From Paraburkholderia tropica (GTDB lineage: Bacteria; Pseudomonadota; Gammaproteobacteria; Burkholderiales; Burkholderiaceae): a stretch of DNA of 64,000 nt. Made by a program: the position numbers and the translations under genes. A model generated the notes under the pieces. It was not told the DNA's origin. It ran no database searches and was given only the letters and a program-made list of their open reading frames with translations. This document shows, piece by piece, positions 54,301-64,000 of the stretch. The stretch's first letter is position 1. Every line of letters starts with the position of its first letter. The DNA is taken from positions 186,001 to 250,000 of the forward strand of contig NZ_CAJZAR010000028.1 in assembly GCF_914484835.1 (NCBI RefSeq), written 5' to 3'.

Positions 54301-54330
54301 CCGCTTCAACCCGCTTCAACCCGCTTCAGG
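54301..54330. repeat. 10-bp direct repeat, three copies
   Basis: CCGCTTCAAC occurs twice perfectly and once as CCGCTTCAGG in the 27-base gap between convergent stop codons. The third copy contains the stop codon of the minus-strand MFS gene. Confidence 0.7.
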
Positions 54331-55639
54331 CGGCGCGTGCGTCCACGATCGCGCGCCGCGCCATGTACCAGTAGAACAGCGCGGCACAGCCCGCGATCGC
54401 GCCGCCGATCACGAAGGCCAGCAGATACGAACCCGTGCGGTCGACGATGAAGCCCGCGACGACGGGCGAAAACGCGCCGCCGAAATAGCCGCCGAAATTC
54501 TGGATCGCGCTGACCGAGGCGATCATCGAATTCGGCGCGATGTCGCCTGCGAGTGCCCACGCGTTGCCGATGGTCGCCGCGATGCAGGCGAGGCCGAGCG
54601 TCATCAGCGTGACGGTTGCGCCGATGCTATCGACGAACGGCAGCGCCACCGCGCAGACGGCCGCGCCGAGCGAGGTCACGACGATCATGAGACGCTTGGC
54701 GACGATTGGCGTGGCGAGCCCGTCATCGACGAGTTTGGTGGCGACATAGCCCGCCACGATTTCGCCCACTGCGCCGCCGAACCACGGAATGCTCGCGTAG
54801 AGGCCCAGTTGCACGAGCGTGATGTGAAAGCGGTCGAGCAGATAAAGCGGCAGGAACACGAGAAAGAGATTCCACAGCCAGATCGCGCAGAAGTAGCCGA
54901 GAATCATGCCCCACACGCTTTGCGAAGCGAACAGCGAGCGCCATTTGATCGGCGCGTTCGTGAGCGATTGTTCATGACCGCCGCCGCCCGCTTCGATATA
55001 GGCGAACTCCTCGCGCGTGAGCCGCTTGCTCTGCATCGGATTGCGATAGAGCATCAGGAACAGCACGGCGAACACGATGCCGATCGCGCCCGTCACGTGA
55101 AAGAGCGAGCGCCAGCCGAACGCGATCATCAGCGCGACGAGCAAGGCGGGCGCGAGCGCCGGGCCCCATTTCGACGACGAGTCCCAGATGCCGGTTGCGA
55201 AGCCGCGTTCCTTGGCGGGAAACCAGGCGGCGGTGATTTTCGCGGACGTGGGCCAGCACGGCGCTTCGCCCACGGCGAGCAGCACGCGCATCACGACGAG
55301 CCCGGCGATCGAACCGACCACGCCCGTGAGCCACGTGGCGAGACTCCACCAGATCATGCCGATCGCGTAGGCGCGCTTGGCGCCGAAGCGGTCGATGATC
55401 CAGCCTGCGGGCAATTGCATGACCGCATAGGTCCAGGCGAATACGGTGCCGAGCAGGCCGATCTGCGTGCGCGTGAGGCCGAGATCGTGAATCATGCCGG
55501 GCGCGGCGATGGCGAGATTGGCGCGGTCGAGATAATTGATGATGCCGCCGATCAGCAGCCAGATGAGCACGCGCCAGCGGAAATTCGCGCGTGTGGTGGC
55601 CGCCGCTGCGCTCGCGGGCGTCAGCACCTTGTTGTCCAT
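54326..55639 (-). CDS. MFS transporter (ACS/phthalate-permease-like)
   Basis: A 437-residue, 12-helix carrier. GGIINYLDRANLAIAAPGMIHDLGLTRTQIGLLGTVFAWTYAVMQLPAGWIIDRFGAKRAYAIG marks the first half, and FPAKERGFATGIWDSSSKWGPALAPALL the connecting loop. AGGAGGAGACACG gives a strong ribosome site. It lies 275 bases downstream of the carboxymuconolactone-decarboxylase-like gene on the same strand and may share its promoter or have its own. Substrate is likely an organic acid. Confidence 0.9.
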   Translation of the reverse strand: MDNKVLTPASAAAATTRANFRWRVLIWLLIGGIINYLDRANLAIAAPGMIHDLGLTRTQIGLLGTVFAWTYAVMQLPAGWIIDRFGAKRAYAIGMIWWSLATWLTGVVGSIAGLVVMRVLLAVGEAPCWPTSAKITAAWFPAKERGFATGIWDSSSKWGPALAPALLVALMIAFGWRSLFHVTGAIGIVFAVLFLMLYRNPMQSKRLTREEFAYIEAGGGGHEQSLTNAPIKWRSLFASQSVWGMILGYFCAIWLWNLFLVFLPLYLLDRFHITLVQLGLYASIPWFGGAVGEIVAGYVATKLVDDGLATPIVAKRLMIVVTSLGAAVCAVALPFVDSIGATVTLMTLGLACIAATIGNAWALAGDIAPNSMIASVSAIQNFGGYFGGAFSPVVAGFIVDRTGSYLLAFVIGGAIAGCAALFYWYMARRAIVDARAA

Positions 55640-55914
55640 CGTGTCTCCTCCTGTGTGGTCTGCGTGAGCCCTGGGCGGTTCGGCGCGAGGCCGAGGGAGG
55701 TGATTCGCCCAGAATGTGGGACGCGACGCGATTTCAAGCCTTGTTTTCAGGCTCGAAATCGCGAAATGCGTTTGCAGACCATTCTGCGCTATTGGGCGCG
55801 CAGCGGGAAGAGGGAATGGGAAATCGTTGCGGAGGGGAAAGAAGCGGGGCACGGCGGCGAGTAATCAGAATGCATGACTCGCTTCTGATAATTAATCAGG
55901 ATGCCGGAATAAAA

Positions 55915-56616
55915 TCAGACTCCGCGCCGTTCGAACACTTCCTTGAATACCGGCATCGCCGAAAACACATTGGGCCAGCCCGAATAAAAGGCGAGTTGCG
56001 TGAGGGTTTCCGAGGCTTGCGCTTTCGTGAGGCCGTTGTCCATTGCGCGATTCAGGTGATAGGTGATTTGCGCGGCCTGGCCATTGGCGACCAGCGCGGT
56101 CACGGTTACGAGGCTGCGCTCGCGTGGCACGAGGCCGGGGCGCAGCCAGAGGTCGCGAAACAGCGCGTCGGTGGTGTACTGCACGACGCCGGGCGCGACG
56201 TCGTCGAACAGTTGCGAGACGAGCGTGGCGCGCTGCGCTTCGGCGGCTTCGTCGAGCGGCAGCGGATCGGGCACAGCGTCGGCGAGCTGGCTCGCGCCGA
56301 TCTCGCGTTCCTCGAACACGGGCAGCGCGGCGGCCACGGCCGCGCTCGCATTGGCCCAGCCTGCGTAGAACGCGAGATGAGTGACGATCTCCGAAATTTC
56401 GGCGGGCGTCACGCCGTTGTCGAGCGCGAGCCGCAAATGACGCGGCTGCTCGACCACCTGATTGCGCGCGACGAGCGCCGCATAGGTGACGATGCTGCGC
56501 TCGCGCGGCGTGAGTTGGGGGCGCTTCCACAGGCCGTTGAGCACGGTCTCCGACGTGTAGCGCGCGAAGGCGGGCGCGACGGCTTGCATGTCGGCGAGAG
56601 AGGGCGTTTTCTGCAT
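55915..56616 (-). CDS. Carboxymuconolactone decarboxylase-family protein, two CMD domains
   Basis: A 233-residue protein with two tandem CMD halves: LTPRERSIVTYAALVARNQVVEQPRHLRLALDNGVTPAEISEIVTHLAFYAGWANA and VPRERSLVTVTALVANGQAAQITYHLNRAMDNGLTKAQASETLTQLAFYSGWPNV. There is no Cys residue at all, so it is not an AhpD-type peroxidase; it fits the gamma-carboxymuconolactone decarboxylase-like group. ATG at 56616 follows the basic leader. It is divergent from an aldo/keto reductase. Confidence 0.88.
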   Translation of the reverse strand: MQKTPSLADMQAVAPAFARYTSETVLNGLWKRPQLTPRERSIVTYAALVARNQVVEQPRHLRLALDNGVTPAEISEIVTHLAFYAGWANASAAVAAALPVFEEREIGASQLADAVPDPLPLDEAAEAQRATLVSQLFDDVAPGVVQYTTDALFRDLWLRPGLVPRERSLVTVTALVANGQAAQITYHLNRAMDNGLTKAQASETLTQLAFYSGWPNVFSAMPVFKEVFERRGV

Positions 56617-56714
56617 GATCGGTATCCTTGGCTGGGGAGGGCGCAAACGCGATATTTCTATCAGATCGGACGGTTTCGATTGAGACCCTCCAGGCGCATG
56701 CCCTCATGAGCGCC

Positions 56715-56790
56715 ATTCATGAATCGCTCGGGGATTGCGTTAGTCGCTAAGGATGGCAGCACCGATCTATTCATGAATAGCATTCATGAA
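56715..56790. promoter_or_regulatory. Three ATTCATGAA boxes in the CMD-AKR divergent spacer
   Basis: ATTCATGAAT occurs at 56715-56724. CTATTCATGAATAG, a perfect 14-base palindrome, is at 56767-56780, and ATTCATGAA is at 56782-56790, 13 bases after the previous core. The spacer separates the divergent CMD and aldo/keto reductase genes. The cluster of identical boxes suggests cooperative regulator binding. Confidence 0.65.
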
Positions 56791-56897
56791 GCCATGCCAC
56801 GAATGGGTATTTATTTCATGTCTGGGAAGCTATCTAATAAGCGAATCAAACGAATACGCCGTCGACGGGACGCGCAGCAACCTTGGAGCAAAAGCGA

Positions 56898-57908
56898 ATG
56901 GACTATCGTAATCTGGGCCGCAGTGGATTGAAGGTGTCGCCGTTGTGTCTGGGCGCCATGATGTTCGGCGGCGAAACCGACGAAGCCACGTCGGTGCGTA
57001 TCATCGACAAGGCCTTCGATCAGGGCATCAATTTCATCGACACGGCCGACGTCTATCACGCGGGCCGCTCGGAGGAAATCGTCGGCCGCGCCATTGCCGC
57101 GCGCCGCGACGACTGGGTCGTCGCCACCAAGTTCGGCTTTCCGGCGGCCCCGGCGCAGGGGCCGAATCAGCAGGGGCAGTCGCGCAAGTGGATCTTCCAG
57201 ACGGTCGAGGCGAGCCTCAAGCGACTCGGCACCGACTATATCGACGTGCTGTATTTCCATCGCGCGCTGCCGGATCTGCCGCTGGAAGAGGGCGTGCGCG
57301 CCGTGGCCGATCTGATCCGCCAGGGCAAGGTACGTTATTTCGGGCTGTCGAATTTCCGTGGCTGGCGCATTGCCGAAGTCGTGCGTCTCGCCGATCAGTT
57401 GGGTATCGATCGGCCCGTCGCGAGCGAGCCGCTTTACAACATCGTCGACCGTACCGCCGAAGTGGAGCAACTGCCCGCCGCCGCGCATTACGGGCTCGGC
57501 GTGGTGCCGTACAGCCCGCTCGCGCGCGGCGTGCTGACTGGCAAATATGCCGTGGATACGCCGCCGCCCGCCGACAGCCGCGTGGGTCGTGGCGACCGCC
57601 GCATCCAGCAGACCGAGTGGCGGCCGGAGTCGCTGGATATCGCCCAGCAGATTGCGAAGCACGCGGCCGAACGCGGCACGAACAGCATCGCGTTCGCGCT
57701 CGCGTGGGTGCTCAACAACCGCTGCGTGAGTTCGGCGATTGCGGGTCCGCGCACCGAGGCGCACTGGGACAGCTATATGGCCGCGCTCGATTTCAAGCTG
57801 AACGCCGACGACGAGCGCTTCATCGACAGCCTCGTGCCGCCGGGCCACGCCTCGACGCCAGGTTATACCGATCCCGGTTATCCGATCGAAGGGCGCAAGC
57901 TCGTCTGA
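56898..57908 (+). CDS. Aldo/keto reductase
   Basis: A 336-residue TIM-barrel NADPH-dependent reductase. The catalytic tetrad is visible: Asp and Tyr in IDTADVYHAGRSEEIVG (about 49-65), Lys in DWVVATKFGFP and His in DVLYFHRALPDLP. The C-terminus has ALAWVLNNRCVSSAIAGPRTEAHWDSYMAALDFKL, a YajO/tas-like cofactor region. TTGGAGC precedes the ATG. It reduces a carbonyl compound, perhaps one related to the adjacent decarboxylase-like gene; substrate unknown. Confidence 0.92.
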   Translation: MDYRNLGRSGLKVSPLCLGAMMFGGETDEATSVRIIDKAFDQGINFIDTADVYHAGRSEEIVGRAIAARRDDWVVATKFGFPAAPAQGPNQQGQSRKWIFQTVEASLKRLGTDYIDVLYFHRALPDLPLEEGVRAVADLIRQGKVRYFGLSNFRGWRIAEVVRLADQLGIDRPVASEPLYNIVDRTAEVEQLPAAAHYGLGVVPYSPLARGVLTGKYAVDTPPPADSRVGRGDRRIQQTEWRPESLDIAQQIAKHAAERGTNSIAFALAWVLNNRCVSSAIAGPRTEAHWDSYMAALDFKLNADDERFIDSLVPPGHASTPGYTDPGYPIEGRKLV

Positions 57909-57940
57909 ATGCGCGTCTAATTGCGCGTCCGATCAAGCCG

Positions 57941-58834
57941 TCAGCCGCGATAGCGCAGCGCGTCGATCACGAGTCCGAGCGCGCGCGACGACTGGCGGCG
58001 GCTCGGATAGAACGCGTGGTAGCCCGGAAACTCCGGGCACCAGTCCTTGAGCACGCTCTTGAGCGCGCCCGCGCGCACGTAGGGCAGCGTGACGTCCTGC
58101 GGGATGAAGGCGAGGCCGAGGCCCGCGAGCGCCGCGTTGAGCATCTGCGGCACGGTGTTGAAGGTGAGTTGGCCGTCCACGCGCACCGAAAGCTCCTCGC
58201 CGTCGCGGCCCAATTCCCACGCATAGAGGCCGCCGGCGCTCGTGAGGCGCAGCGTGATGCAGTCGTGCTTGAGCAGATCCTGCGGCGACTTCGGCGCCTT
58301 GCGTTTCGCGAGGTATTCGGGCGAGCCGACGATCGCCATCTTCAGATCGGGCGCGATGCGCACGGCGATCATGTCCTTCGCGACCTGGTCGCCGCCGCGC
58401 ACGCCGATGTCGTAGCGTTCGGCCACGATGTCGCGCAGCCCGTAATCCACGTTCACTTCGAGTTTGATGTCGGGATATTGCGGCAGGAAGTGCTTGAGCT
58501 TTGGCCAGATCACCGTATCGACGCAATGATCGGTCGCGGTGAGGCGGATCGTGCCGGCCGGTTTGTCGCGCAGGTCGGCGAGCGCGGCGAGTTCGGCGTC
58601 GATCTGCTCGAAGCGCGGCGAGAGCGATTGAAACAGCCGCTCGCCCGCTTCGGTGGTGGAGACGCTGCGCGTCGTGCGCGTGAGCAGGCGCAGGCCGAGC
58701 CGCGTTTCGAGCGAGCGGATCGTGTGGCTCAGCGCCGATTGCGACACGCCCAGTTGCGCGGCCGCGCGCGTGAAACTGCGTTCGCGCGCGACGGCGAGAA
58801 AGGCAAGGAGATCGCTGAAATTTTCGCGCGCCAT
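57941..58834 (-). CDS. LysR-family transcriptional regulator
   Basis: A 297-residue regulator. The helix-turn-helix is in FSDLLAFLAVARERSFTRAAAQLGVSQSALSHTIRSLETRLGLRLLTRTTRSV (5-57) and the periplasmic-binding-like effector domain in 90-295 (GTIRLTATDHCVDTVIWPKL, LGLAFIPQDVTLPYV). It converges with the aldo/keto reductase and could control it, though LysR genes are more often divergent from their targets. The ATG at 58834 gives the standard N-terminus. Confidence 0.92.
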   Translation of the reverse strand: MARENFSDLLAFLAVARERSFTRAAAQLGVSQSALSHTIRSLETRLGLRLLTRTTRSVSTTEAGERLFQSLSPRFEQIDAELAALADLRDKPAGTIRLTATDHCVDTVIWPKLKHFLPQYPDIKLEVNVDYGLRDIVAERYDIGVRGGDQVAKDMIAVRIAPDLKMAIVGSPEYLAKRKAPKSPQDLLKHDCITLRLTSAGGLYAWELGRDGEELSVRVDGQLTFNTVPQMLNAALAGLGLAFIPQDVTLPYVRAGALKSVLKDWCPEFPGYHAFYPSRRQSSRALGLVIDALRYRG

Positions 58835-58934
58835 GATGGGTCCGGGTTCGCTGACGGTGGTGCGCATCGTACCATCGGCGCGCGCGCCGTCCATCGCGGC
58901 GCGCTGCGTTCACAAGGCGTGTTCGCCGATTGAC

Positions 58935-60455
58935 TTACTCCGGCGTCGCGCCGGCATCGCCATCCCACCCGCCGCCCAACGCCTTGTTCAACGCGATGTA
59001 GTTGGTCGCGATGAGCACGCGGCTCTGGATCAGCGCGTCCTGCGCGGCATAGAGCGAGCGCTCGGCGGTCAGCACTTCGAGAAAGCCCGTCGATCCCGAG
59101 CGATAGAGCGACTGCGCAATCGCGGCCGCCGAGCGGTAGGCATCGGCGGAACGTTGCAGGCTTTGCACGCGCTCGCTCTCGCGCGCGAGCGAGACGCTGG
59201 CGTTCTCCACATCGTTGAGCGCCGTGAGCACCGCCGAGCGGTACGCGATGAAGCTCTGGTCGCGCTGCGCATCGGCGATCTCGACGGCGGCTTTCAGGCG
59301 GCCCGCGTCGAATAGCGGAATCGTCACCGAAGGCCCGATCGACCAGCCAATCGACGAATGCCGCGCGAGGTCGCCGAACTGCGTGCCCGACGTGCTCAGC
59401 GAGCCGGTCAGCGTCACGCGCGGATAACGCGCGGCTTCGGCCTGGCCCACGCGCGCCGTGCTCTGCGCGTAGCGGCGTTCGGCGGCGCGCACGTCGGGGC
59501 GCGCGAGCAGCACGTCGGCGGGCACGCCCAGCGCCACGGGCACCGAGGGCGCGGGCACGGCGCGCGGCGCGTCCAGGCGTTCGAGCAGCGCGCCCGGCGC
59601 GCGGCCCGTGAGCACCGAGAGGCTGTGCACGCTTTCGGCGTAGGCGGCTTCGAGCGCCGGAATCGCCGCCTGCGTCGATTGCGCCTCGCCCGTGGCGTTG
59701 GCGGTGTCGAGTCCCGAGGTCGAGCCCGCCGCGTGGCGCACTTCGGTGAGGCGCGCGGTTTCCTGCTGCGCGTCGGCGGTCGCGCGGGCGAGCGCGAGGC
59801 GCGCCTGATAGCCGCGCGCTTCGACATAACGCGTGGTCACGTCGCCGATCAGCGTCAGTTGCGCGGCGCGCCAATCCCACTGCGCGGCGTCGAGGCCGCC
59901 GCGCGCCGCTTCGAGCGCGCGCCGGTTGCCGCCGAACACGTCGATTTCCCAGCTGGCGTCGAAGCCCGCGCGGAACAGATTCGACGGACCGGTTCCGGCG
60001 AGAGCGCCGAGCGACGACGTGTCCGAACCGCTGCCCGACGATGCGCTGCCCGACGAGCCGCTGCTTGCGGCCGTCGGGCCCGCGCCTGAGCGCGTGAGTG
60101 CGGCGCCGCCGGTCAACGACGGCCACAGCGCGCCGCCCGCCTGGCGCAGCACGGCGCGCGCTTCGCGCACGCGCGCATCGGCGGTGGCGACGTCGAGGTT
60201 GCCGCGCACGGCTTCTTCGATCAGCGTATTCAGCAGCGGGTCGTCGAGCCGCGTCCACCAGCGCTGTAGATCGGCGTGTCCGGCTTGCTGCGTGCCGTGC
60301 CCAATCCATTGCGCGGGCACGTCGGCCTCGGGCGCGCGGTAATCGGGGCCGACCGCACAGCCCGCGAGCGCGCCGACGAGCAGTGCGGCGAGCACCGCGC
60401 GCGCGGCACGGTGACGGGCGTGATTCATGGTGAGCCTGGGTTCGACGGCGTTCAT
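58935..60455 (-). CDS. RND efflux outer membrane factor (NodT-type lipoprotein)
   Basis: A 506-residue lipoprotein of the TolC/OprM group. [32 protein letters not shown] holds the lipobox (LAGC) and the conserved post-Cys [35 protein letters not shown] and [30 protein letters not shown] are duplicated outer-membrane-efflux repeats. The ATG at 60455 overlaps the pump stop (ATGA) and follows GGAGCA; an ATG at 60428 gives a shorter signal. It forms the exit duct of the tripartite pump. Confidence 0.93.
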   Translation of the reverse strand: MNAVEPRLTMNHARHRAARAVLAALLVGALAGCAVGPDYRAPEADVPAQWIGHGTQQAGHADLQRWWTRLDDPLLNTLIEEAVRGNLDVATADARVREARAVLRQAGGALWPSLTGGAALTRSGAGPTAASSGSSGSASSGSGSDTSSLGALAGTGPSNLFRAGFDASWEIDVFGGNRRALEAARGGLDAAQWDWRAAQLTLIGDVTTRYVEARGYQARLALARATADAQQETARLTEVRHAAGSTSGLDTANATGEAQSTQAAIPALEAAYAESVHSLSVLTGRAPGALLERLDAPRAVPAPSVPVALGVPADVLLARPDVRAAERRYAQSTARVGQAEAARYPRVTLTGSLSTSGTQFGDLARHSSIGWSIGPSVTIPLFDAGRLKAAVEIADAQRDQSFIAYRSAVLTALNDVENASVSLARESERVQSLQRSADAYRSAAAIAQSLYRSGSTGFLEVLTAERSLYAAQDALIQSRVLIATNYIALNKALGGGWDGDAGATPE

Positions 60456-63400
60456 GCGCGCGTGCTCCTGCGTTTCGAGAAAACCATGCGCACGGCCACG
60501 TAAAGCAGCGGCGCGAAGAACAGGCCGAGCACGGTCGCGGCGATCATGCCGCCCATCACGCCGATGCCGATGGCGTTCTGCGCGCCCGAGCCCGCGCCGG
60601 TCGCCACCGCGAGCGGCGCCACGCCGAGGATGAAGGCGAACGAGGTCATCAGGATCGGCCGCAGGCGCTGGCGGGCAGCGTCGAGCGTGGCGTCGATCAG
60701 GCTCGCGCCGTGCGCCTCGCGCTCCAGCGCGAACTCGACGATCAGGATCGCGTTCTTCGCCGCGAGGCCGATGGTCGTGAGCAGGCCAACCTTGAAATAG
60801 ACGTCGTTGGTCTGGCCGCACAGCATCGCCGCGAGCAGCGCGCCCGCCATGCCGACCGGCACGGTCAGCATCACCGCGAACGGAATCGTCCAGCTCTCGT
60901 AGAGCGCCGCGAGGCACAGGAACACCACCAGCACGGAGATCGCGTAGAGCGCCGCCGCCTGATCGCCCGCGAGCCGTTCCTCATACGAGAGGCCGGTCCA
61001 TTCGTGGCGGAAGCCCGGCGGCAATTGCGCGACCAGTTGATCGATCGCGTGCATCGCCGTGCCGGAACTCACGCCCGGCGCGGCCTCGCCCTGGATCTCC
61101 AGCGCGGAGACGCCGTTGTAGCGCGCGAGCCGCGTCGGACCGAAGGTCCAGCGGCCCTGCGCGAACGAGGCGAACGGCACCATCTGGTCGCTCGCGTTGC
61201 GCACGTGCCAGCCGTCGAGGTCGCTCGGCTGCATGCGGAAGTCGGCGTCGGACTGCACGTAGACGCGCTTCACGCGGCCCCGGTCGATGAAATCGTTCAC
61301 GTAGTCGCTGCCCCAGGCCACCGAGAGCGTCGTGTTGATATCGGAAAGATTCAGGCCGAGCGCGCTGGCCTTCGCCTGATCGATATCGACGGCGAATTGC
61401 GGCGTCGGCTCCTGGCCCGTGGGCCGCGTGTTGGCGAGCCGCTTGTCGCGCGCGGCGGCGCCCAGCAACTGGTCGCGCACGTGTGCGAGCCGCTCGCGTC
61501 CCGCGCCGTTGGTGTCTTCCAGATAGAAGTCGAAGCCGTTCGAGGTGCCCATGCCGTCGATGGCGGGCGGCAGCAGCGCGAATACCTGGGCGTCGCCGAT
61601 AGCGGCGAACGCGGCGCTCGCGCGCTGCGCCACGGCCTGCGCGGAGAGCTTCGCGGACTGGCGCGCGTCGAAGTCCTTCAGGCGCACGAACACCATGCCC
61701 GCGTTCTGCCCCGATCCGCCGAAGCCGAAGCCTTCGACGGCGAGCACGCCTTCCACCGCGTCCTTCTCCTTGGTCAGGTAGTAGCGGCTCACGTCCTTGA
61801 GCACGTCGCGCGTGCGCTCGCTCATCGCGCCCGACGGCAGTTGCACGGCGGTCAGCAGAATGCCCTGATCCTCGACCGGCAGAAACGAGCCCGGCAGACG
61901 CATGAACATCCAGCCCATCGCCACCACGAGCGCCACGAAGATCGCGAGAAAACGCTTGCCGCGCGCGAGCATGCCCGCGAGGCCGTCGCGGTAGGCGTGC
62001 GAGGTGCGATCGAAGCCGCGGTTGAACCAGGCCGCGAAACCGCGCTGCGCGCCGTGCGTCGCGCCATCGCTGTCATGCGCGTGCGGGCGGCGCAGGATCG
62101 TCGCGCACAGCGCGGGCGTGAGGATCAGCGCCACGGCCACGGACAGCAGCATCGCCGTGACGATGGTGACCGAGAACTGCCGGTAGATCGTGCCCGTCGA
62201 GCCCGACGAGAACGCCATCGGCACGAACACGGCCGAGAGCACGGTGGCGATGCCGATCAGCGCGCCGGTGATCTCGCGCATCGACTTGAGCGTCGCGTCG
62301 AGCGGCGAAAGCTGCTCCTCGGCCATCACGCGCTCGACGTTTTCCACCACGATGATGGCGTCGTCGACGAGCAGGCCGATGGCGAGCACCATCGCGAACA
62401 TGGTCAGCGTGTTGATCGAGTAGCCGAACGCCGCGAGCACGCCGAAGGTGCCGAGCAGCACGACCGGAATCGCCAGCGTGGGAATCAGCGTCGCGCGCAC
62501 GTTTTGCAGGAACAGCAGCATCACGACGAACACGAGCACGATGGCCTCGACGAGCGTCTTCATCACCTCGTGAATCGAAAGCTGGACGAACGGCGTGGTG
62601 TCGTAGGGATAGACCACGTCGACGCCCGCCGGCAGCGTGCCCTTGAGCGAGGCGATGAGATCCTTGATGGCCTTCGCGGTCTCGATGGCGTTTGCGCCGG
62701 TCGCGAGATTCACACCCAGCGAGGACGCCGGCATGCCGTTGTAGGTCGACGCGTAGGTGTAGTTTTCCGCGCCGAGTTCCACGCGCGCCACGTCGCTGAG
62801 GCGCACCAGCGCGCCGTCGGCGGCGCTCTTGACGATCACGTCGCGGAACTGCTGCGCGGTTTGCAGGCGGCTTTGCGCGGTGACGGTCGCGTTCAGCTGC
62901 TGGCCGGGCCGTGCGGGCTGCGCGCCGAGCTGGCCCGCCGCGACCTGGGCGTTCTGGGCGCGCAGCGCGGTTTCCACGTCGCCGGGCATGAGGCCGTATT
63001 TGGCGAGGCGGTTCGGATCGAGCCAGATCCGCATCGCGTAGCTCGAACCGAACAGCTGCGTATTGCCGACGCCCGGCACGCGGCGAATCGGGTCTTGCAG
63101 CGTGCTGCCCGCGTAATCGTCGAGATCGACGGAACTGAGCTTGCCGTCCTTCGAGACGATGCCGATCACCATCAAAAAGCTCGCCGACGACTTCGTGACC
63201 GTGAGGCCCGTGCTTTGCACGACCGAAGGCAGCTGCGCGGTCACGAGCTGGAGCTTGTTCTGCACCTGCATCTGCGCGACGTCGGGATTTGCCGCGTTGC
63301 TGAACGTGAGGCGGATCTCGACTTCGCCCGAGGCGTCCGAGCCCGCCGACATATAGAGCAGATTGTCGAGCCCGGTGAGGCCCTGCTCGATCACGCGCGT

Positions 63401-63583
63401 GACGGAGTTCTCGATGGTCTGCGCATCGGCGCCCGCGTAGCTGGCCGAGATCGAAATCGTGGTGGGCGCGATCTCGGGATACTGCGCGACCGGCAGGCGC
63501 TTGAGCGCCAGCAGGCCCGCGAGCATCACGACGATCGCGAGCACCCACGCGAACACCGGACGTTTGATGAAAAATGCCGACAT
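60452..63583 (-). CDS. RND multidrug efflux pump, inner membrane subunit (AcrB/MexB type)
   Basis: A 1043-residue hydrophobe/amphiphile exporter. [37 protein letters not shown] (4-40) is the conserved start. The proton-relay acidic pair lies in [21 protein letters not shown] (about 403-423), and the second half-repeat in [22 protein letters not shown] near 925-946. Length is standard. It exports drugs, solvents or aromatic compounds from periplasm and membrane. It lies between the adaptor and outer-membrane genes, all on the minus strand. Confidence 0.96.
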   Translation of the reverse strand: MSAFFIKRPVFAWVLAIVVMLAGLLALKRLPVAQYPEIAPTTISISASYAGADAQTIENSVTRVIEQGLTGLDNLLYMSAGSDASGEVEIRLTFSNAANPDVAQMQVQNKLQLVTAQLPSVVQSTGLTVTKSSASFLMVIGIVSKDGKLSSVDLDDYAGSTLQDPIRRVPGVGNTQLFGSSYAMRIWLDPNRLAKYGLMPGDVETALRAQNAQVAAGQLGAQPARPGQQLNATVTAQSRLQTAQQFRDVIVKSAADGALVRLSDVARVELGAENYTYASTYNGMPASSLGVNLATGANAIETAKAIKDLIASLKGTLPAGVDVVYPYDTTPFVQLSIHEVMKTLVEAIVLVFVVMLLFLQNVRATLIPTLAIPVVLLGTFGVLAAFGYSINTLTMFAMVLAIGLLVDDAIIVVENVERVMAEEQLSPLDATLKSMREITGALIGIATVLSAVFVPMAFSSGSTGTIYRQFSVTIVTAMLLSVAVALILTPALCATILRRPHAHDSDGATHGAQRGFAAWFNRGFDRTSHAYRDGLAGMLARGKRFLAIFVALVVAMGWMFMRLPGSFLPVEDQGILLTAVQLPSGAMSERTRDVLKDVSRYYLTKEKDAVEGVLAVEGFGFGGSGQNAGMVFVRLKDFDARQSAKLSAQAVAQRASAAFAAIGDAQVFALLPPAIDGMGTSNGFDFYLEDTNGAGRERLAHVRDQLLGAAARDKRLANTRPTGQEPTPQFAVDIDQAKASALGLNLSDINTTLSVAWGSDYVNDFIDRGRVKRVYVQSDADFRMQPSDLDGWHVRNASDQMVPFASFAQGRWTFGPTRLARYNGVSALEIQGEAAPGVSSGTAMHAIDQLVAQLPPGFRHEWTGLSYEERLAGDQAAALYAISVLVVFLCLAALYESWTIPFAVMLTVPVGMAGALLAAMLCGQTNDVYFKVGLLTTIGLAAKNAILIVEFALEREAHGASLIDATLDAARQRLRPILMTSFAFILGVAPLAVATGAGSGAQNAIGIGVMGGMIAATVLGLFFAPLLYVAVRMVFSKRRSTRA

Positions 63584-63591
63584 GGGATTCC

Positions 63592-64000
63592 TCAGGTGCG
63601 GGTGGCGGCGGACGAGGCGGCGTGGTCAGCCTTCGTGTCTTTCGTGTCTTGAGCGCCTTGAGCGTCTTTCGCGGCGGCGTCGCGACTGGCCGCGCGGACC
63701 TTGCCGGTCGCCGGGTCGATCGTGACGGTCGTGCTCGCGACCGCGTCGCCCGCGCGCACCTGCTGGCTGCCTTCGACCACGAGCGCATCGCCGTCGCGCA
63801 CGCCTTGCGTCACGAGCCAGTTATTGCCGTGCTCGCGCGCGTGGCCGAGCACGACTTGCTCGATCTTGCCGCCGCGCACGAACAGCGCCGTCGCCTCGCC
63901 GCGCGCGTTGCGGCTCACGGCGCGCTGCGGCAGCAAGTAAGCGCTGGGCGCCGTGCCTTCCTCGACGATCGCGCGCACGTACATGCCGGGCAGCAGCACG
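63592..64000 (-). CDS. RND efflux periplasmic adaptor, C-terminal fragment (start lies beyond the window)
   Basis: About 136 residues are present. [83 protein letters not shown] is the membrane-proximal barrel of MFP adaptors (AcrA/MexA). The tail is charged ([15 protein letters not shown]), ending eight bases before the pump start. It bridges pump and outer-membrane factor. The rest of the gene continues past base 64000. Confidence 0.92.
   Translation of the reverse strand, partial: VLLPGMYVRAIVEEGTAPSAYLLPQRAVSRNARGEATALFVRGGKIEQVVLGHAREHGNNWLVTQGVRDGDALVVEGSQQVRAGDAVASTTVTIDPATGKVRAASRDAAAKDAQGAQDTKDTKADHAASSAATRT

Noticed and set aside
56945..58933. A 662-codon open frame on the plus strand
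   Set aside because: It overlaps the aldo/keto reductase in another frame and the LysR gene antisense; both of those have clear motifs.
60710..63652. A 980-codon open frame on the plus strand
   Set aside because: It is antisense to the intact RND pump gene, rich in RH/EH low-complexity sequence and without any recognisable fold.

Overview
The window is GC-rich, densely coding DNA from a Gram-negative proteobacterium. The porin (271-1407), the long GC-biased shadow frames, the recurring LysR/GntR/IclR-regulated catabolic clusters and the many MFS carriers all fit the Burkholderiaceae (Paraburkholderia/Caballeronia/Burkholderia type). That placement is inferred from protein style; no rRNA is present. 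An initiator tRNA at 16875-16951 suggests a chromosome rather than a dispensable plasmid. No CRISPR array, insertion sequence or prophage was found.

Layout. (1) 1-8345, plus strand: the end of an MFS carrier, a porin, an exported MRJP/yellow-like beta-propeller, a DoxX-like membrane protein, a three-subunit FAD-dependent dehydrogenase (small subunit, GMC flavoprotein with a Cys cluster, triheme cytochrome c) and two secreted GlcG/HbpS-like proteins, closed by a strong terminator. This looks like a periplasmic oxidation module for a sugar or polyol that feeds electrons to the respiratory chain. (2) 8376-18840: a glycine-rich autotransporter, a tandem universal stress protein, a class A penicillin-binding protein, a His-rich secreted protein, tRNA-fMet and several unrecognised small genes. 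(3) 18840-25468: YciH/SUI1, then an aromatic-acid cluster made of an IclR regulator, a NicC/salicylate-hydroxylase-like flavin monooxygenase, a divergent Rieske oxygenase with its reductase, and an MFS permease. (4) 25650-30696: an FCD-GntR regulator with two copies of one operator-like sequence, one of them inside a 39-bp palindrome, upstream of a gluconate-2-dehydrogenase-type three-subunit complex. (5) 30889-35908: a chemoreceptor, a LivK-like binding protein, diaminopropionate ammonia-lyase and an Lrp/AsnC regulator. (6) 36300-39686: a metabolite/H+ symporter with an M20 amidohydrolase, and two small orphan proteins. (7) 39727-43178: an OpuB/OsmF-type osmoprotectant ABC transporter (ATPase with CBS domains, two permeases, one binding protein). 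(8) 43890-54298: a DadA-like FAD oxidase, an FCD-GntR regulator with a palindromic operator candidate, a serine-glyoxylate-type aminotransferase, a 1026-residue FAD/Fe-S hydroxyacid dehydrogenase, an MFS carrier, a crotonase-family protein and a CaiB/BaiF CoA-transferase. This looks like a hydroxyacid/glyoxylate catabolic module. (9) 54326-58834: an MFS carrier, a carboxymuconolactone-decarboxylase-like protein, an aldo/keto reductase and a LysR regulator, with three ATTCATGAA boxes in the divergent spacer. (10) 58935-64000: a tripartite RND efflux system (outer membrane factor, pump, and partial adaptor running off the window).

The two flavocytochrome modules (regions 1 and 4) are paralogous in architecture but differ in subunit sizes, Cys spacing and regulators, so they probably serve different substrates. 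The most unusual content is the accessory set around module 1, the palindromic operator of module 4, the hydroxyacid/CoA cluster of region 8 with a 13-bp tandem repeat starting in a stop codon, and the ATTCATGAA boxes of region 9.
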